Shown one piece after another: positions 11,801 through 26,800 of a DNA stretch of 60,000 bases (its first letter is position 1; the number at the start of each line of letters is the position of its first letter). The translations under genes were made by a program, and so were the position numbers. The DNA comes from Hydractinia symbiolongicarpus (lineage: Eukaryota; Cnidaria; Hydrozoa; Anthoathecata; Hydractiniidae), in NCBI RefSeq assembly GCF_029227915.1, contig NC_079889.1, positions 1,738,001-1,798,000 on the forward strand, given 5' to 3'. The notes under the pieces are model-generated. The model ran no database searches. It saw nothing but the letters and a program-made list of their open reading frames with translations, and was not told the origin of the DNA.

Positions 11801-14800
11801 GGCGGCACATATTTGGGTGGATTAACTGCTTTAGTGTCGGCTGCCGTACTTTTGTCTTCCGCTGCGTCCGCTATGTAATCTTCATTTTCAGAAGTTTCTG
11901 GTTCGGCTTCTTTTGAATTATTCTTTTCGATTGAGTTTGATTTGATTTGATGTGTCTGCTTCTGTTTTTTGTTGTTCAATGCAGAAGTATCGCTATTAAT
12001 ACCAACAAGATCCAAACTATCATTTTCGGCATTTTTTTGAAATTTTTCGTAGAATTTCCTTTCAACAACCAATCGTCCCTGTAACTCTTTTTCTTCCGTA
12101 GTGTTACTTTCATCACTTTTCTTGGAAACATAATGCAATTTACTTTCAGTTTCGATTTCGTTTCTTCGTCCTTTCTTCATTTTTTTATGCTCATCCTGAT
12201 CCGTATAAAAATCATAATCATTCCATTCATGCATGTTGACATCAATCTGATCGTCATTATTGTTGTATTTAAAAACAACCGGAAGTCTCTTCTTTCGCCT
12301 TCCTCTCATTTTTTTCTTCTCCTCCTCCAGTTCTTTAAGTCGTGTTCTATTCCCTTCTTTGTAGTACTCATCTTGAACCTGATCGATGAAACTATGGTGC
12401 ATACCATTCGCTGCAAATGGATTAACATTCTCCGGGGTAGGCAATTCTTTACGTCCGTTTACTGTTTCTTCGTTACGGTTCAGTATAAAGTAGGGATCCG
12501 GACTGGATGTGGCCATGGATTGGTCTCGCTTAAAATAATTTCCTGGGAATATCATATCGGATGTAAGGACTTCGTAGGGATTTGGTCCTTGCTTGGCGGG
12601 AGCTGGTCTGAAATATTGTGGTGGTGACTGTACAGCTGATTGAGACAGAGGTACAGAATACACCGGAAAGCCACTGCTCACAATTTTGCCGCCGCTCGGT
12701 GACACTCCTGTTGCTTCTGGTGACGTAGAGTCACCAACACCATATGGAGATACTGGATTAGAGCTTACTGACCCAGCTGGTCCCGTCCCAGTGGGAGTTG
12801 AACCACTGGGAAAGTTCATAACTGCATTGGAAGCAGTTGGAGGTTGGAGTACCGGTTTACCTAATCCATTTCCAACAAGTTTGTACGAATTAGGAGAGTC
12901 GTTGATGGCATTGCCTGAGAGTACAGATGTTGACGAGCCTGCTGGTACAGGCCCCTCTGGCGTGACATATTGATCTAACGCACTTGGGTCTGGTTGAGCA
13001 GGCGCTTTCTTTGGTTCAGAGGTGGGATTTTTGTATGTCGAGCCAATAGAGGGGGGCGAAAGCTGTATTCCGGACGAACCAGTGTTTTGGGATTTTTCGG
13101 CATCATCTGGTGACATCATAGTCTTTAACTGTGTGATTAGTGTGGAAATAATAGCTTGTTGTGGATCCACTCCTTGCATAGGATTAGCAACCGGTGCACT
13201 ACTAGCACCAGCACCACTGTTTGTTACAGAAGGAGGCGGTAAGTTACCAGCACCGGACTTTTCACCGCTCAGTATTTTCGCCATCATTTGCTTCAATTGA
13301 TTCGGATCGTTCTTTAAATCGCCACTAGACAAACTATTTAAGGGTGAAACGAAATTAGGCGGGGCTGCGGGTGGCGGAGGTGGCGCTGGAGGCGCAGGCG
13401 GTTCCTTAATAGCATCTTCCATGGCTTTATCTTGAGCATAAGGTTCAGAAGGAGGATTGTCTCCATCCGACTTACTAGCCTCGGGAGGAGCTTTTGGGTT
13501 AAATACAGGCACGGGCCATGTTTCTGCTCCTCTGCTTGTTCCTTCCATTGTGTATTCCTTCGGTTTATATCTGAAAGTATCATTTGTCATATCATCAAAC
13601 TTTGGTGTTATTTTATCAAGATAGTTTTTACTGTCACTTGAAGTGCCATTTGTACTAAAATTACCCTGCTCAGCCATGCTTTGTAACGCTTTGGCCAACT
13701 TCTCGAAATTAAAGAAATTGTTATTTCCCACATATTCCTTTTCCTTCTTTTTCGTTTCTCTTATTTTCTTCTTTTTTCTAGCTTCTTTTCGCTCTTTATA
13801 TTTTCTGTACTGTTCTTGTTGATCGAGCAACTTTTGAAAATCTGAAATCAGATCAGGAGACACATCATGCTCGTCTGTCTTGATATCATTTAGAGAATAA
13901 CTAATCGTATCTTCATATTTCTCAGGACCGTATTTTACAAAATCATCATACCAACTTCTACGACTCCCTCTCATGTTTTTCGCCATCTTCTCCTTCATCT
14001 CCTTTTGTCTTAGTTTATCGTGGTCAAATTGTTTCCGTATGAGCGATAAGAACTCATGCGGAAGAGAGTAGAATCTATCGTGTAATTCTTTAAGATATTT
14101 AATGTCTTGATTTCGAGATAGTTCATTCCATTTAAGATCTATCCTTTGATCAGATTGAGCAAATCTTTTGATATCTTCAAAATCAGCCGGCGATAGGTCT
14201 TTTTTTACTGTTCTTAATGGCAAGGTTTCTAATGAATTTACTAAAAGTTCTAACTTTTTCCTTAAACGTCGCTTCATCGCCTTTCGTTTACCATTTGGTT
14301 GATCAAGATGATTTTTGGGTAATCTTTGAAACAACGATGGCACGTCAAATTTCCTACTTGCTTTTCTATCTATGTCTGATAGAGCTTGAATAAAGTTTGC
14401 AAAGGATTTCAAGTAACGCCGCTTGTATGATGAACTATCGCCTATATATCGATATTTTCGCGCTTTTTTACCTGATGACTGCATCGCATCGACATCACCA
14501 TGTATGTTATAATGTCTTCCTCGCTTCCTTCTTTTCTCCAGCATGCTCAAAATAGGGTAAAATAAGGTGTCTTTTTTAACATTCTCCTTAGTCACGCCGT
14601 CTTCTGATGTGTATTTAGATATAAAGTCATCTTCTGGTCCGCTTAGGTTATCTTTTAAATCACTCATAAGGCCAAGAATGCGCTTTTCATCTTGTTGCGA
14701 GTGAGCATTCGATTCGGATTCGATTGAATTCATTGTATCGAAAGAACGATCTCGTTCTGTTGCGTCTTCTTCGTTCTGTACATCACGAGATTCGTTTTCA

Positions 14801-17800
14801 TTTTCATTTTTTTCCTTTCCTTCTTTAGCCTCTGAATTTTCTGTTGCTGCGCCGTGGTCATCTTCTTTTTCTTCTTCTTCGCCCTTTTCATAACCAGAGT
14901 TCAAAGTTGGATCTGTAATTTCTGGACCATTCCATTGCGTTTCAGCTGGTGCATCAAGGTGATTGTCTTTAGCTCCGCCCAAAACATACATTTCTTTTTT
15001 TAATATTTCATTTTCATTTTTTATCGTATCATCGTTATTGATAGGCAAATGAGAAATTTCATTCGTGTCATGGTTTTCTTTCTCATTTTTATATAAATCA
15101 TCCACACGAAGCTCATCATTACCTCTTCCGGATGGATTTACTAAGTGGGATACACTTGAGTCAACAGGAGTCCAAGATTTATCTAATTCCATGCCCGGTG
15201 TAACATGACGTTGGCTTGATTGCACTGTATTCTGTGGATACTTCTCTACTGATTGATCTAAATGTTGTACCGGTGTTCTTATTTCACCCGACTGAACGTT
15301 GTTACCACCGCTTGGATTCATGGCAACGTCATATACTCCTCCTGCCCTATACGAGCCCATTCCTGGTGTCATGGGTACACCAAGGTCGTATACCGGTGCC
15401 TTTGCACCAGCTTGACCTTGCGTTAATGGCATTCCATTGACAGTTGGTCCTGTGTATTCTCCAATATTTTGATCAATGGCATTTTCAACTACACTGTTTA
15501 ATCCGGATTTCGCAACGTTAGCCGGATCAATTTGTTTGTAACGTCCACTGTCATCAGTGCCCCAAATCTCAGGTAAGTCAGTAACACTTTTCATAAGAGT
15601 GCCACCGGTAACCTGCGGTTGATTTGGCACCCCAATGTCTGCGCGTGTGTTTTCAGCACTTGATAGATATGATAAATGTGGTAAATTAAAACCGTTCAAA
15701 TTATTCAAATTCGGCATGTTGATTGCTGACTTATGACGTGTGTCTTTATCGTGTGTGTCTTTTTCTTTCACGTGACTACTTTCGTGACTACTTTCGTGAC
15801 TATCTGTCTCCATGTGGTCTTCGTTTTCCTCACCATGTTCAGCTGCATCATGACTATCTCCCTCTCCTTCGTCATGATCGCCTTCATTTTCTTCATCAGT
15901 GTCTATCTTACGGTGTGCCTCAGCAAACCTACCGCCATTGCCGGTATGCATCGTACTTGTGTCATGCCAACCAGGTCCAATGTCATCATCTTCATGATGA
16001 AACTGCGTTATCACTGGAGTATGATGATCAAATTCACCATCATCTCCAAAATAATTGTGGCCACCACCATGGTGCATTAAAGGACCATGTTGCATTAGAA
16101 GACCAGGATGCATCATAAATCCGTGGTGAAGAAGTTGGCCAAAATGGTGATTTAGGTTTGATTCATGGCGAAAATTATGACCATGACCATGACGGTTGTG
16201 TGAGTTATGGTGTACCGCTTCTTTCATCATTGGATTAAAGTCATCATGAAAGTGATGATGCGCATCGTGCACCAATTCAGGTATAGGGTGGCTGTAATGT
16301 TGATGGTACTCATGAACCATTGGCTGAGGTTGGACTATTTCTGGTCCTGTACCGCTAAGAATACCAGCTGTATGCAACGCCGCTTCGGCAGTTAAAGTAG
16401 CAATCTCTTTAGGAGTCAAACCTTGTTTTGCATTTTTAGCAGCATTTGCTGCAGCTTTTCCAATTAGAAAAGACGGTGCTAAATTCTCTTCCGCTTTACC
16501 TCCACCTCCAGCGGCTCCTGCAGCGGCTTCTGCTTTACCAATGGCTGCTTTACCTTTCTCAGCTGCTGCGTTAACAGATGAAGCAGCTCTTTGAGCAGCT
16601 GATTGAATGGCAGCTATGTTGGCTGATGACATTTTGCTAAAGCCTTTTGCAACAGCATCAAACAAGCCGTTTGATTTGGCTTTGCTTAACAATTCGTTTC
16701 CACCAGACAGTATTCCTGAAGCGATGCCGGCTGCAACACTCGAAGCAATTTCATTTTGTGATGGTCCAATGGCAGCAGTATCTTGACCTATTTAACAAAT
16801 ATAAAAAAATATATATTAAAACATAAATAGTACTTAAAATCATGATTTTAGGTGCTCTATTAAATTACAGTTAAACAAATCACTCCCTCTTATCTTTAAT
16901 TTTATACCCTTCCAGCAAGGCTCACCTTAAAGAAGATGGATTGATTTAAGCCAGCCTATTACTCACTTATGGCACACTGGGGTGTGCCTATATAAAGGGT
17001 GTTTTATTTAAATTAAAAAATGAATAACCACCATAGGCTTTTTTACCTTTTATCTACGAGGTATTTATTTGCGAAGTGGTAAAGTAGTAACAAAAACGTA
17101 TTAATTTACATTGCCTAAGTGTAGATTCCTACTTTTATAACCGTGATATCGTTTCGCCTTAGCCGTTTAATCAAGCAAGAATTTTATTACAGCATAGACG
17201 ATTAGGTTTTTACGTTACATCAAAGAAGAAGGGGAATGGCTAAAACGTACTTAATTGTCCAGTCAACTGCATGGCACCAATTGCTTTCATAACAGAATCA
17301 GCTCCATTCACTTTGTTTGTATCTTTCTCTTCGCCTTCATTATTGAATCTTTCGGATTGTCTTTCTTCTTTCTCCCGTTCTTCTTCTTCATCATTGCCAG
17401 GTTCACTTCGTCGGCTACCAGATACTACATGTGAGTTTTGTTTCAACTTTGTAATTGTGTCACTGTACCTTGTTTTTGGAAGAATGATGCCACTTTTTTT
17501 TGAAATATTTCTTGTAATCAAATTCTTTCTTGTTACATCACCTTTGTTAATTTGACTTGCTAATTGACGAGAAAACAACGTTTTCCCTAATGCTAATACA
17601 CCTGGCAGATCAGCCCCTCCACTTAGTGCATTCATTTGACCTGCCATAGCAAGATTTCGTCCACCAGCGCTCAACAAACCCGCACCGCCACCACCAGCAG
17701 CTAAACCCAATCCTAAACTACCTCCAGCCCCTCCACCTCCTGCTCCACTGAGAGCACCTCCTAATCCAGGTATTCCCGCACCAAATCCACCTGCACCTGC

Positions 17801-20800
17801 ACCCGCCCCACCAGCACCGGAAAACGAGTTTATCATCCCAGCAGCTGAATTGGCTCCATTTAAAGCATTTGCTGCATTACCTAAAGCCATTAAACTCAGC
17901 GCTAGATTAGTCCCTCCAGCTGCTCCAGCACCACCACCACCACCACCTGCACCCAATGCCTCTACCTTTTCTTTAGCTTTCATTCCTTCAATCTCACCAA
18001 CCAGTTTACCGATGGCTTCTGTCATAGCGCCTAGCTGGGCATTGACCTTAGCATTAGCAGCAGCAGCGGCAGGATCAGGCGCTCCACCCCCACCGCCACC
18101 TCCACCACCACCACCACCACCACCACCACCAGCTGGCCCTCCTCCACCACCATCTATTTTACCAGCAAGGGCACCTATCTGGCTACTAAGTCCTTTCATG
18201 GTTTCTTCTAATCTTGCTTGTGATTTCATTCGCTGAGCTTCAAAAGCAATAGCATCCGCTGACATTCCACCACCATCAGCACCACCTCCGCCTCCACCGC
18301 CGAAACCACCGCCACCTCCATTCACTTTGTTGGCCAAACCACTAATAGCTCCTTCAATTTTACCTAAAACAAATTTAAATGAAAAATAATAAAAAATAAA
18401 TAGGGTAATCGATTTTTAGTAAGTTGTTAATAGTTGATGAAAAAAATCAAACATGCAGCCCAAGTCACACTGACGATTAGTTATACTGAAAAGAAGTAAA
18501 TTATTTACGCGATAGCTAATCACTTAATTTAAGATTAGTAAAATAACAGGTATTTGTAAATTTTTTACATGATTGGTTCAATAAGGTGATAGTTTCATTT
18601 CCAAGATAGGTGATATCCAGTGAAACTTGAGTATGATTTTTAAAACAAATCTATCGCAGTCATACTAACATTTTAGATAAGGGTAGTTAATCTATTCGGG
18701 TAATCTTAGGGTTCCAATGTTCGAAGTCACACAGATGAGTTAGTTAATGCTGTAGACATTTAACTACTCTTTAGTTTTAACCATCCGAAACTGATGGGAA
18801 AGGGAAATGCTATTTCGAGACTCGTTGTCATAACAAAAAGAAGAATAAGCAGATGGTATTACCCTAAGTAACATTAACACGGAATATAACGTTTTTAACC
18901 AACCTACCTAAAGTAGCAGCCAACATTGCTTGACTTCTCAAGTTATTCATCTGCATGGCAGAAGCCGACGAAGACTGCAGTTGTTGTTGCATCATGGCTT
19001 GAAGAGCGGCTGATTGCGCACCACCACCGGAGTTTTGTGTTTCCAATTTACTATTCATCATACCGACCATATCACCAAGACGAGAGATAGCCAATAACAT
19101 TTCATCATCTGGAATGTGATATCAATTGGATATAGATGCAGCTAATCATGTTTTATTGATTTTTCACGTAACTTAACTTTACCAGAAAAAAAAATTGTCA
19201 GGCATAAATAAAATTTTGTGCTTTTGCGGTTTTTGGAAAATTCTGGTAAAAAGCCAAACTCAATTGTAAACTACATAAGTTTTTTCAACGATGTGTCAAG
19301 TAAAAATGGTCCCCAAGAATGTTGTAGCTACAACAGAAAATTTATACCGCATTGCGTGCTTCTCGTTATTGCGCAGCTAAGCTACCATTTTGCGTGAGAG
19401 ACCGACAGACGTATACGAATATTATAATATAGAAGTCGTTAGCCCGTGGAAAAATCCACGGGGTAGCCCGTCCTTTAAATTTATCCGTCGCAACAAAGTG
19501 GACAAAAATATATCGCATTTGGTATTGGTGCGCATTTTAAAAATTTCGTGTTTCAGTTACGGGACGCGGCTTTCGCGGACACACAGAAAAAATACGGCTA
19601 TTATTAAAGAGATTAGTCAGAAATAAATTAAACATTTTGAAGAACTGCAATAGATTTTTCTCGCGAAAACTCCTAATTTCGTAGAACCGCCAAAGTTTTT
19701 CCACGAAATGCAAATATTTTGTAATCTACTTTATGTTTACTTAAACATGTTTTGAGGTTTTGAATAATATTTTTACACCAGGAGATGCGAGCAGAGTAGG
19801 TTACATACAAATTACCGGAAAGCGGGAATTGCAAAAAGGCGCAGAAATGCTCTACGCTACTGTAAAAGTCTGGAAACTTTCGCGAGTTTCGCAAATTTTG
19901 GCCAAATTCCCGGAGTTTTTATCACGAAATTTTCCAAATGTCGATTTGCAAAACGTTATGAACGCCAAATTTTTTGCCTTTAACTCGCGAATGTTCATAT
20001 TTACTAAAAATTTCACAAAAAAGATTTGTTTCAGTTGCCATAATATATTTGAGGTTCAATACTTAAAGTTTTTAAAGTTGACTTTCAGCTTTCCAAAAAT
20101 ATTAGGATGTTCCCGAATTTCGTGAGTTTTTGTCAAATTTGCAAATTTACTGCGTACATAAAATGATAGTATATTTAAATTTTCTTCATGATCAGAGCCT
20201 TCTTTATTTATAACAGTTTACTTCCTTTTTTCAATTCACATTAACAGCGTTGTAACAAAAGAAATATTTATTTAAGCAATGGTTAACTAAAACTGTGAAT
20301 TCGTATTAACTAGGCAAGGAAATGAGTCAGGTGACTCTCACCTCCTCCACCATGTTTTGCCATCATTTCCTGTTGCACTCTTTCCTTAAATCCTGTATTA
20401 CCCATTAGATCTCCATCCCAGAGAGCGTCGCCTACAATTTCACCACCCTCTATCGCGGGTGTTATATCATCATTAATATGTATCACGTGATGTTTACCTC
20501 GTGTGCCGTTCTCATGGTGATAGTGATGCTCAGGATGATCCCATCGCTTCTTGGCAGTCTCCGCGGAGGAGGATTTGGTTATAGGTGTAAGATGTTTACC
20601 ATCAGCCTACACAAAATTTCGAAACAAAAATAAAAAACCCGATTAATTATTCTTGATTGAATATAGTAACAAACTTTTACACGTTTTAGCACTACTCATA
20701 CACAGTGAATAAGAATTATTTTCCCGAGCATATACAGGATAGCCACTTTAGTGTTGAAAACACTGTTATCAATATGAGTCCGTGTTGTGAATGTATAGTA

Positions 20801-23800
20801 GGCATTGCCGGCATACCACTGGCAATGCTTACTCAATTTTCCTCACATTGCATGGGTTGATGTACAATGGTATAGGCACATGCCTGCGCTGTAGACTGAA
20901 CCACGGACCATGTGATTAGAATGCGAGCCCTGTAACCACTGGACAACGTGCCTATGCATCAAAGGTATAAAGTTGTTTGAAAACTTTGACAGTAACGATT
21001 TAATGTGTTACATACACGTATAAATTTTTATCATATATATATTATTTTTATTATTTATTTTTATTTTTTTATTATATATAATAAGTGTAATTAAAACTCA
21101 AAAATCAAGCTATCTGGTTGTTAGTCTGCAAAAATCTAAATTGATTTGTGTCTGCCATACATATTTAGTGAATCAAGTTTTAGATCATATGAGCTTAAGG
21201 GAGTTATTACACAACAATTATGGACTATTTACTGCTGTAATTTTTTTGTTAGAAAATCAATTATTTAATTTCCAAAACTTCGTAGCAACACAAGATTGCA
21301 AAGTATTTTCATAAAAATTACGACACGTTTTATTTTTAACATGTTTCGACTTTACCAAAGTCATCTTCAGAATATTATACAAAAGTTGATACATACACTC
21401 TTTATACAAAAATTTTTTCGAAAGTTATTTAAATATTTCCCAAAAGTACAATTTTATATGAATTATACACAAGCTAATCCATGTTGACAAAATAATATTA
21501 GATAAACTAACAAAAGTTAGTTAAATAAAATTTATATACACAATTTGTTTAAGACAATTAAATATTTTCCAAAAGTACAATTTTTTAATTTTATTAAAAC
21601 CAGACCTCAATAAACAAGTTAAGCATTGCATCATCAATTTATCCGTTTAATTTTATGTTTTGTATTAGCCGCTTGTTCAATATCGTTTTTGTTACTTAGA
21701 TATTGATTTAGCATGTGTAAATTCATTTAATAAAATTAAAAAATTGTACTTTTGGAAAATATTTAATTGTCTTAAACAAATTGTGTATATAAATTTTATT
21801 TAACTAACTTTTGTTAGTTTATCTAATATTATTTTGTCAACATGGATTAGCTTGTGTATAATTCATATAAAATTGTACTTTTGGGAAATATTTAAATAAC
21901 TTTCGAAAAAAATTTTGTATAAAGAGTGTATGTATCAACTTTTGTATAATATTCTGAAGATGACTTTGGTAAAGTCGAAACATGTTAAAAATAAAACGTG
22001 TCGTAATTTTTATGAAAATTATTTAATTATCAGTATTTTTTTTTTTTTTTTTGTTAAGCACAGACACAAATCTTAATAGCAACAAATATCTGTAGACCTC
22101 AAGTGGATGTTCTGCAATGTACCTGTTTCAATACTTGGATAGTTTCTTTTATCTTAGTCATGTGTTTATGTTCCGGTGTTATATGCTCAGGAAATGAAAA
22201 AGCAATTTTATCTCCATCATCTGTCATATTCACCAGCAAACCTTCTTCACTTTGAGATGCCTTTCTCCGCAGATCTGATATATATCTCTTTACGGCCGGA
22301 TGAGCTAAGTATCTTTGTATTTCAGGATGATATAAAGCGTGGAGGAGATCGGATCTTCTTTGGATATCAAGGGTATCGTTTGGCTCGAGTAAAGGAGGCA
22401 GTGAAGTGTTGGATGATAGGGAGGCGGTTCTATCAAATCTTCGATCAGGTTGAATTTGCAGCAAGGAATCCATACTTTTAGTCTTGGGTAACTTCTTCAA
22501 CAATAATTTTATGTCGTCGGGTTTATCTCCCATTTTCATTCCAGCTAAAGATAAAGAAATGTAAAGAATCGAAAACATATCGATACACATCGATGAAATA
22601 TCGATAACATATCGATAAGATATTGATAGAATATCGATAACACACCCCGAAAACATGGTAGTAATATATTAATGCAATATATCGATAAGATTAAAGTTTA
22701 GAATATTTATAACTTTAAAGCTTATTTCTTACGATTTGAAAATTTGAGAAAGTTTGCGCCAAACAATGTTCATTAAAATGCAAGTGAAATGCAATTCATG
22801 TAATATTACAACACATATCATACAAGACTGTGCAACGTACCATGAGACACGTCACTTTTCTTCTGCTTTACCTTCAGTTTCATTCGATTTTTCAACTCAT
22901 TTAAAATGTTGAAAAAATTGTACAAATATAAATTCACAGGTATGCATGCCCTTTTTTTTCCTATACACCCTCCTCCGTAGAGACCGCCAGATAAAGCTGC
23001 TCCAAAACCAGCTATTCCAGGATCCATGGGTTGTTGATTTTCGAGCCCACTTAAACCAGCTAGCCAGTTGTTTAATGCGCCCCCACTAACAGCTTCACTA
23101 AAATCCGCCAAACCGCTCAAAGCGTTATTCATAACCGCTTTACTTCCACCGCTTAATCCTGCTGAAAGTCCGCTCTCAAAACTTGGAGGACCTGTGATTC
23201 CCAACGCTGACAAAGCAGTTGCGCCACCACCATGACCCAACATTGCAGATATAGCGTCTGTCCCAGAGGCACCAGTAATGCCCAATTTGGTCAACATCTG
23301 TGAAGCTTTTGCAGAAGCCTCGTTTGCAGCAGCAACCCCTCCTCCACCTCCACCACCACCACCACCGCTGCCGCCAACGCCTCCACCACCACCACCGCCG
23401 CCACCAGCGCCACCTATGAAGGTGAAAGAACATCATAAGCATGCGTGGAAAACAGATGGCGAGCATGGATACAAAAACATAAATAACCTTAGGTTGTATA
23501 TTCCAATGTTTTACTTGCGAACGCAAAATTTATAAGTTTTCTTATTAAAGGGCGTCAATTCCAACAAATTAAATATTTCAAACAAATGTTTGCTTGTTTG
23601 TTTATTTATTTTTTTAGCTGTGCGTCTAATCCGCACTAAATGTTGGTAAAGGTACTTATTATTTAGCGGACCACTATCCAGCGTGTTCATTTCTCTGAAA
23701 GCTTTAAGTACATACCAGCGCTTGCAGCTGCAGTTGCTTTAGCTTCATCTGTCTTTGCTTCAGATCCACCCAGCAGTTGACCACCACCACCATTCCCTTT

Positions 23801-26800
23801 ACCACCAGGAGGCGCAGGCGGAGCTGCTCCAGGACCTAGAAACGGACCTCCACCAGGTTTATTTCCTCCTATGAATAAAATAATTGTTCGTAACAATTTA
23901 TCATTTTGGGACAAGTATGTTGTTTAACTTTCTCAACAAAACTCGTACTTGTTTTGACCACGTTGTCTCGTTTCTGCTGTCTCATTTTCTTAATCTGACT
24001 AAGTAGTGAATGAAGCTTTTTTGACAAATCTTTTCTTGATTCTGGATTTATTTTACTCTTCCCTTTACCACCTTGAATTTTCCCACCACCAAAGAAACCA
24101 GAAGACAGATATTTTCCATCCGTCAGTTGCAATGGACGTGTTTCACTGATCTCAGATCCTGATCCTTTCAAACCTGCAAACATTCCAGTGAAACTCGAGT
24201 TACCACCTTTCCCACCGCCGCCACCACCTCCTCCTCCGCCACCACCAAGATCGTTAATAGCACTCATGGCAAGAAAAGTGTTCAACATAGGATCCCCACC
24301 GGCAGGTAGAGTCCCTAAGAATGCTCCAAACTCACTATTTCCAAGAGAGTCACCACTAAGACTTGGTCCTAGTAGGGAACCTCCTCCTCCACCTAGCTTT
24401 TCCAAGAAGCCATCCATTCCTCCGACACTAGCCTTGCCCACAATTGTTCCCGTCGGTAAGGAGGACCCCATCATCTCGTTGAACCCAGTAGTAACACCAA
24501 GATCATGCAGAGCACCAAGCAGACCTAAAAATGATGGTCGAGTATGAGTTTCTTGATACGCAAATTTTGATCAGGCAAGGAAGTAACGCACAAAGACTTA
24601 GCTACCTCCACAAAACGTTTACTGTCATAACAAACGCACGACGTTCACAGTGGCTCACAGAAAGTTGTGTGTTTTTGGTACTAACCATTTGTGCCACCTG
24701 GGCCTCCACCGCCAGCTATAGTGCCACCAAAACTGTTGCCACCAAACAAACCTAAAGCATCGATGAAATGAATGAAAATAGCGCACATGTGGTGGTGCGA
24801 ATGAAGATGAAAGGTTTGCATGGGATTCTTCTTTTTACTTTTATATCTAATTCACTGTCTTTAGAATAGAGTGGTCTAGCTCGTTTTTCTAACGAAACAA
24901 TACTTCTGGTACACTATATCCTTGCCGGAAGGACTTTCCTGACAACACAAAGTGATATTTCTAAGTTTTAAACCTCTTTCTATTTGTATCCTTCTAGCTA
25001 CATACGTTTGCAATAATCACTCATTGAAGCAAAGGAACTAATTAAAGTTGAAAAAAATGTAGCTCTCTAACGGGAATTAATTTTCGCAAATGGAACAAAT
25101 TTCGATTTTTTTAGGAAATTAATTTTTGCGATTGCGACATAATTTCGTGACTAAAGTCACAAAAGTTTTTTTGATCCTTAACAACAATAAGTTTTTTGAA
25201 TAAATGACTTTGATACTTAGTTTATATAACCGCATACTTCGCAAATTGTGTCGATAAAAAAAAACGCGAAAATTTATTTTGCGAATTCAGCGCCCTAAAA
25301 TATTTCGCGCATATTAAATTTCGTAAAAGAGACGGAAAAACGCATATTTGTAAAAATATTTTTTCGCGAAAATTAGTTCCATAAAGTCAAATAAAATATA
25401 TTATACTTACATAAATTAATTTTTGTCTAAAAAAAGATGATAAACCTCACTTACCCCCAGCACCACCACCACCAATGGCTCCACCACCACCCACTGGTTC
25501 TGCAGCCAATCCGCCGTTCAAAAATAAATTTCCTCCTGCAAAGAGACATGGTGAATAAACTAATAAACTCTTCATTTGATGTAACACACTATTTCTAAAA
25601 TCGCACTTTATTGTTAGTGAAACCGCGCCTTGTGCTTTCAGTTGTTATTGCGGTCTTCACAAAACGTAGCTATACTGATATATATTTTGTTAATATAAAC
25701 GCAATTTTGGGTGCATTCCTTTCAGGTAAACTTTCATGTAATCTGTTGAATTATTCTGCCTATAGCTGTTAATGAAATTCAGTTAAAAGCAACAAAAAAA
25801 GTTAGATGGCGCCCAAAACGCTTTTATGTTAAAAAAAGCACATTTTTTAAGTAATGATTTTCATTATAAACAAACTATTTGCGACGAATGCGCGAAGATT
25901 AGTGGGCGCTAAATTAGCGCGACTAAGGGAGGCGGCAGCTTTTATAATTTAACTGATTACAAAGTCGATCCGGCGTACTCCAAAGCGTAAACAACCGACC
26001 TTTCTTCCCAATCATAAGACGTTATTTTGCATACTAGTTTGTGGTTCTTTAAAATACTTAAACATTTCTCTCAAAACAATTATTGAGGTCATTACAAAAT
26101 ATTTCTTGTACATGCTTCGCAATAAGACCAGTATTTAATTGTTATCAGCACGATTAAGCCAGTCTTGCCAAAAGTTACTTAAGCTATCAAATTTAATTAA
26201 AAAAAATTTCTATTGAAGATTCAGTAAAGCAGAAAGCCTTGGATTCTGTGTCAAGCTAGCTTAGAAAAGTGAATCACCTAATGGGTAATTATATACAAAC
26301 TCACCGCTGTGTCCGATGCCATAGTCGTAAGCACCGTGGGCACCTAACTGATCGGCAGCGTTGATAGATCCAAGACTGCCCTGTCCTCCTCCTGAGTTTG
26401 CAGCGATTCCACCGAAGCCTATGCCAGTAGCAGCCGAGCCTAAACATTGAAAAAGTTTGTTTTATTTGTCAATACATTGTAAGAGAGGATCCTTTTGATC
26501 AGTTTTTGTGAATATAAAGAGTTGATATCGGATATGGCGAAAATAAAATTAATTTGTTGTTGCTTTTTTGGGATCGGTAACAAAGTCAGTTAAAAAGTCG
26601 GTAAAAAGTCAGTTAAAAAGTCGGTAAATAGTCGGTAAAACATCAGTAAGAAGTCGTTAAAAATTATTTTTTTTACTGACTTTATTTTTTGCTGACTATT
26701 TTGCTTTTGCTTTACATAACACAACAGGAACGAAAAATTCTCATAAAATATAGCGAAAATATGACATTGCTTATCTATACTATAACATTTGCTATCTGCC

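Larger units (their letters stand above)
21304..22019. mobile_element. Large inverted repeat with hammerhead-like motifs in both arms
   Basis: Arms 21304-21598 and 21726-22019 are near-identical reverse complements (about 295 bp, very few differences) around a 127-bp spacer. Each arm holds the hammerhead-like sequence listed separately. The motif set (CTGAAGA...GTCGAAAC...GTGTC) is known from terminal repeats of Penelope-like elements, so this may be an inverted pair of such termini. Inside intron 36/37. Confidence 0.7.

Noticed and set aside
12133-16395. Several plus-strand open frames opposite exon 40 (for example 12133-12627, 15723-16118)
   Set aside because: Shadows of a 5-kb coding exon; hydrophobic Phe/Leu-rich antisense of His/Lys/Glu codons, no splice context.
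19760-20125. Plus-strand 121-codon open frame
   Set aside because: Lies in CGAAA-rich intronic repeat-like sequence; composition (Phe, Lys, Ile) is that of AT-rich noncoding DNA.
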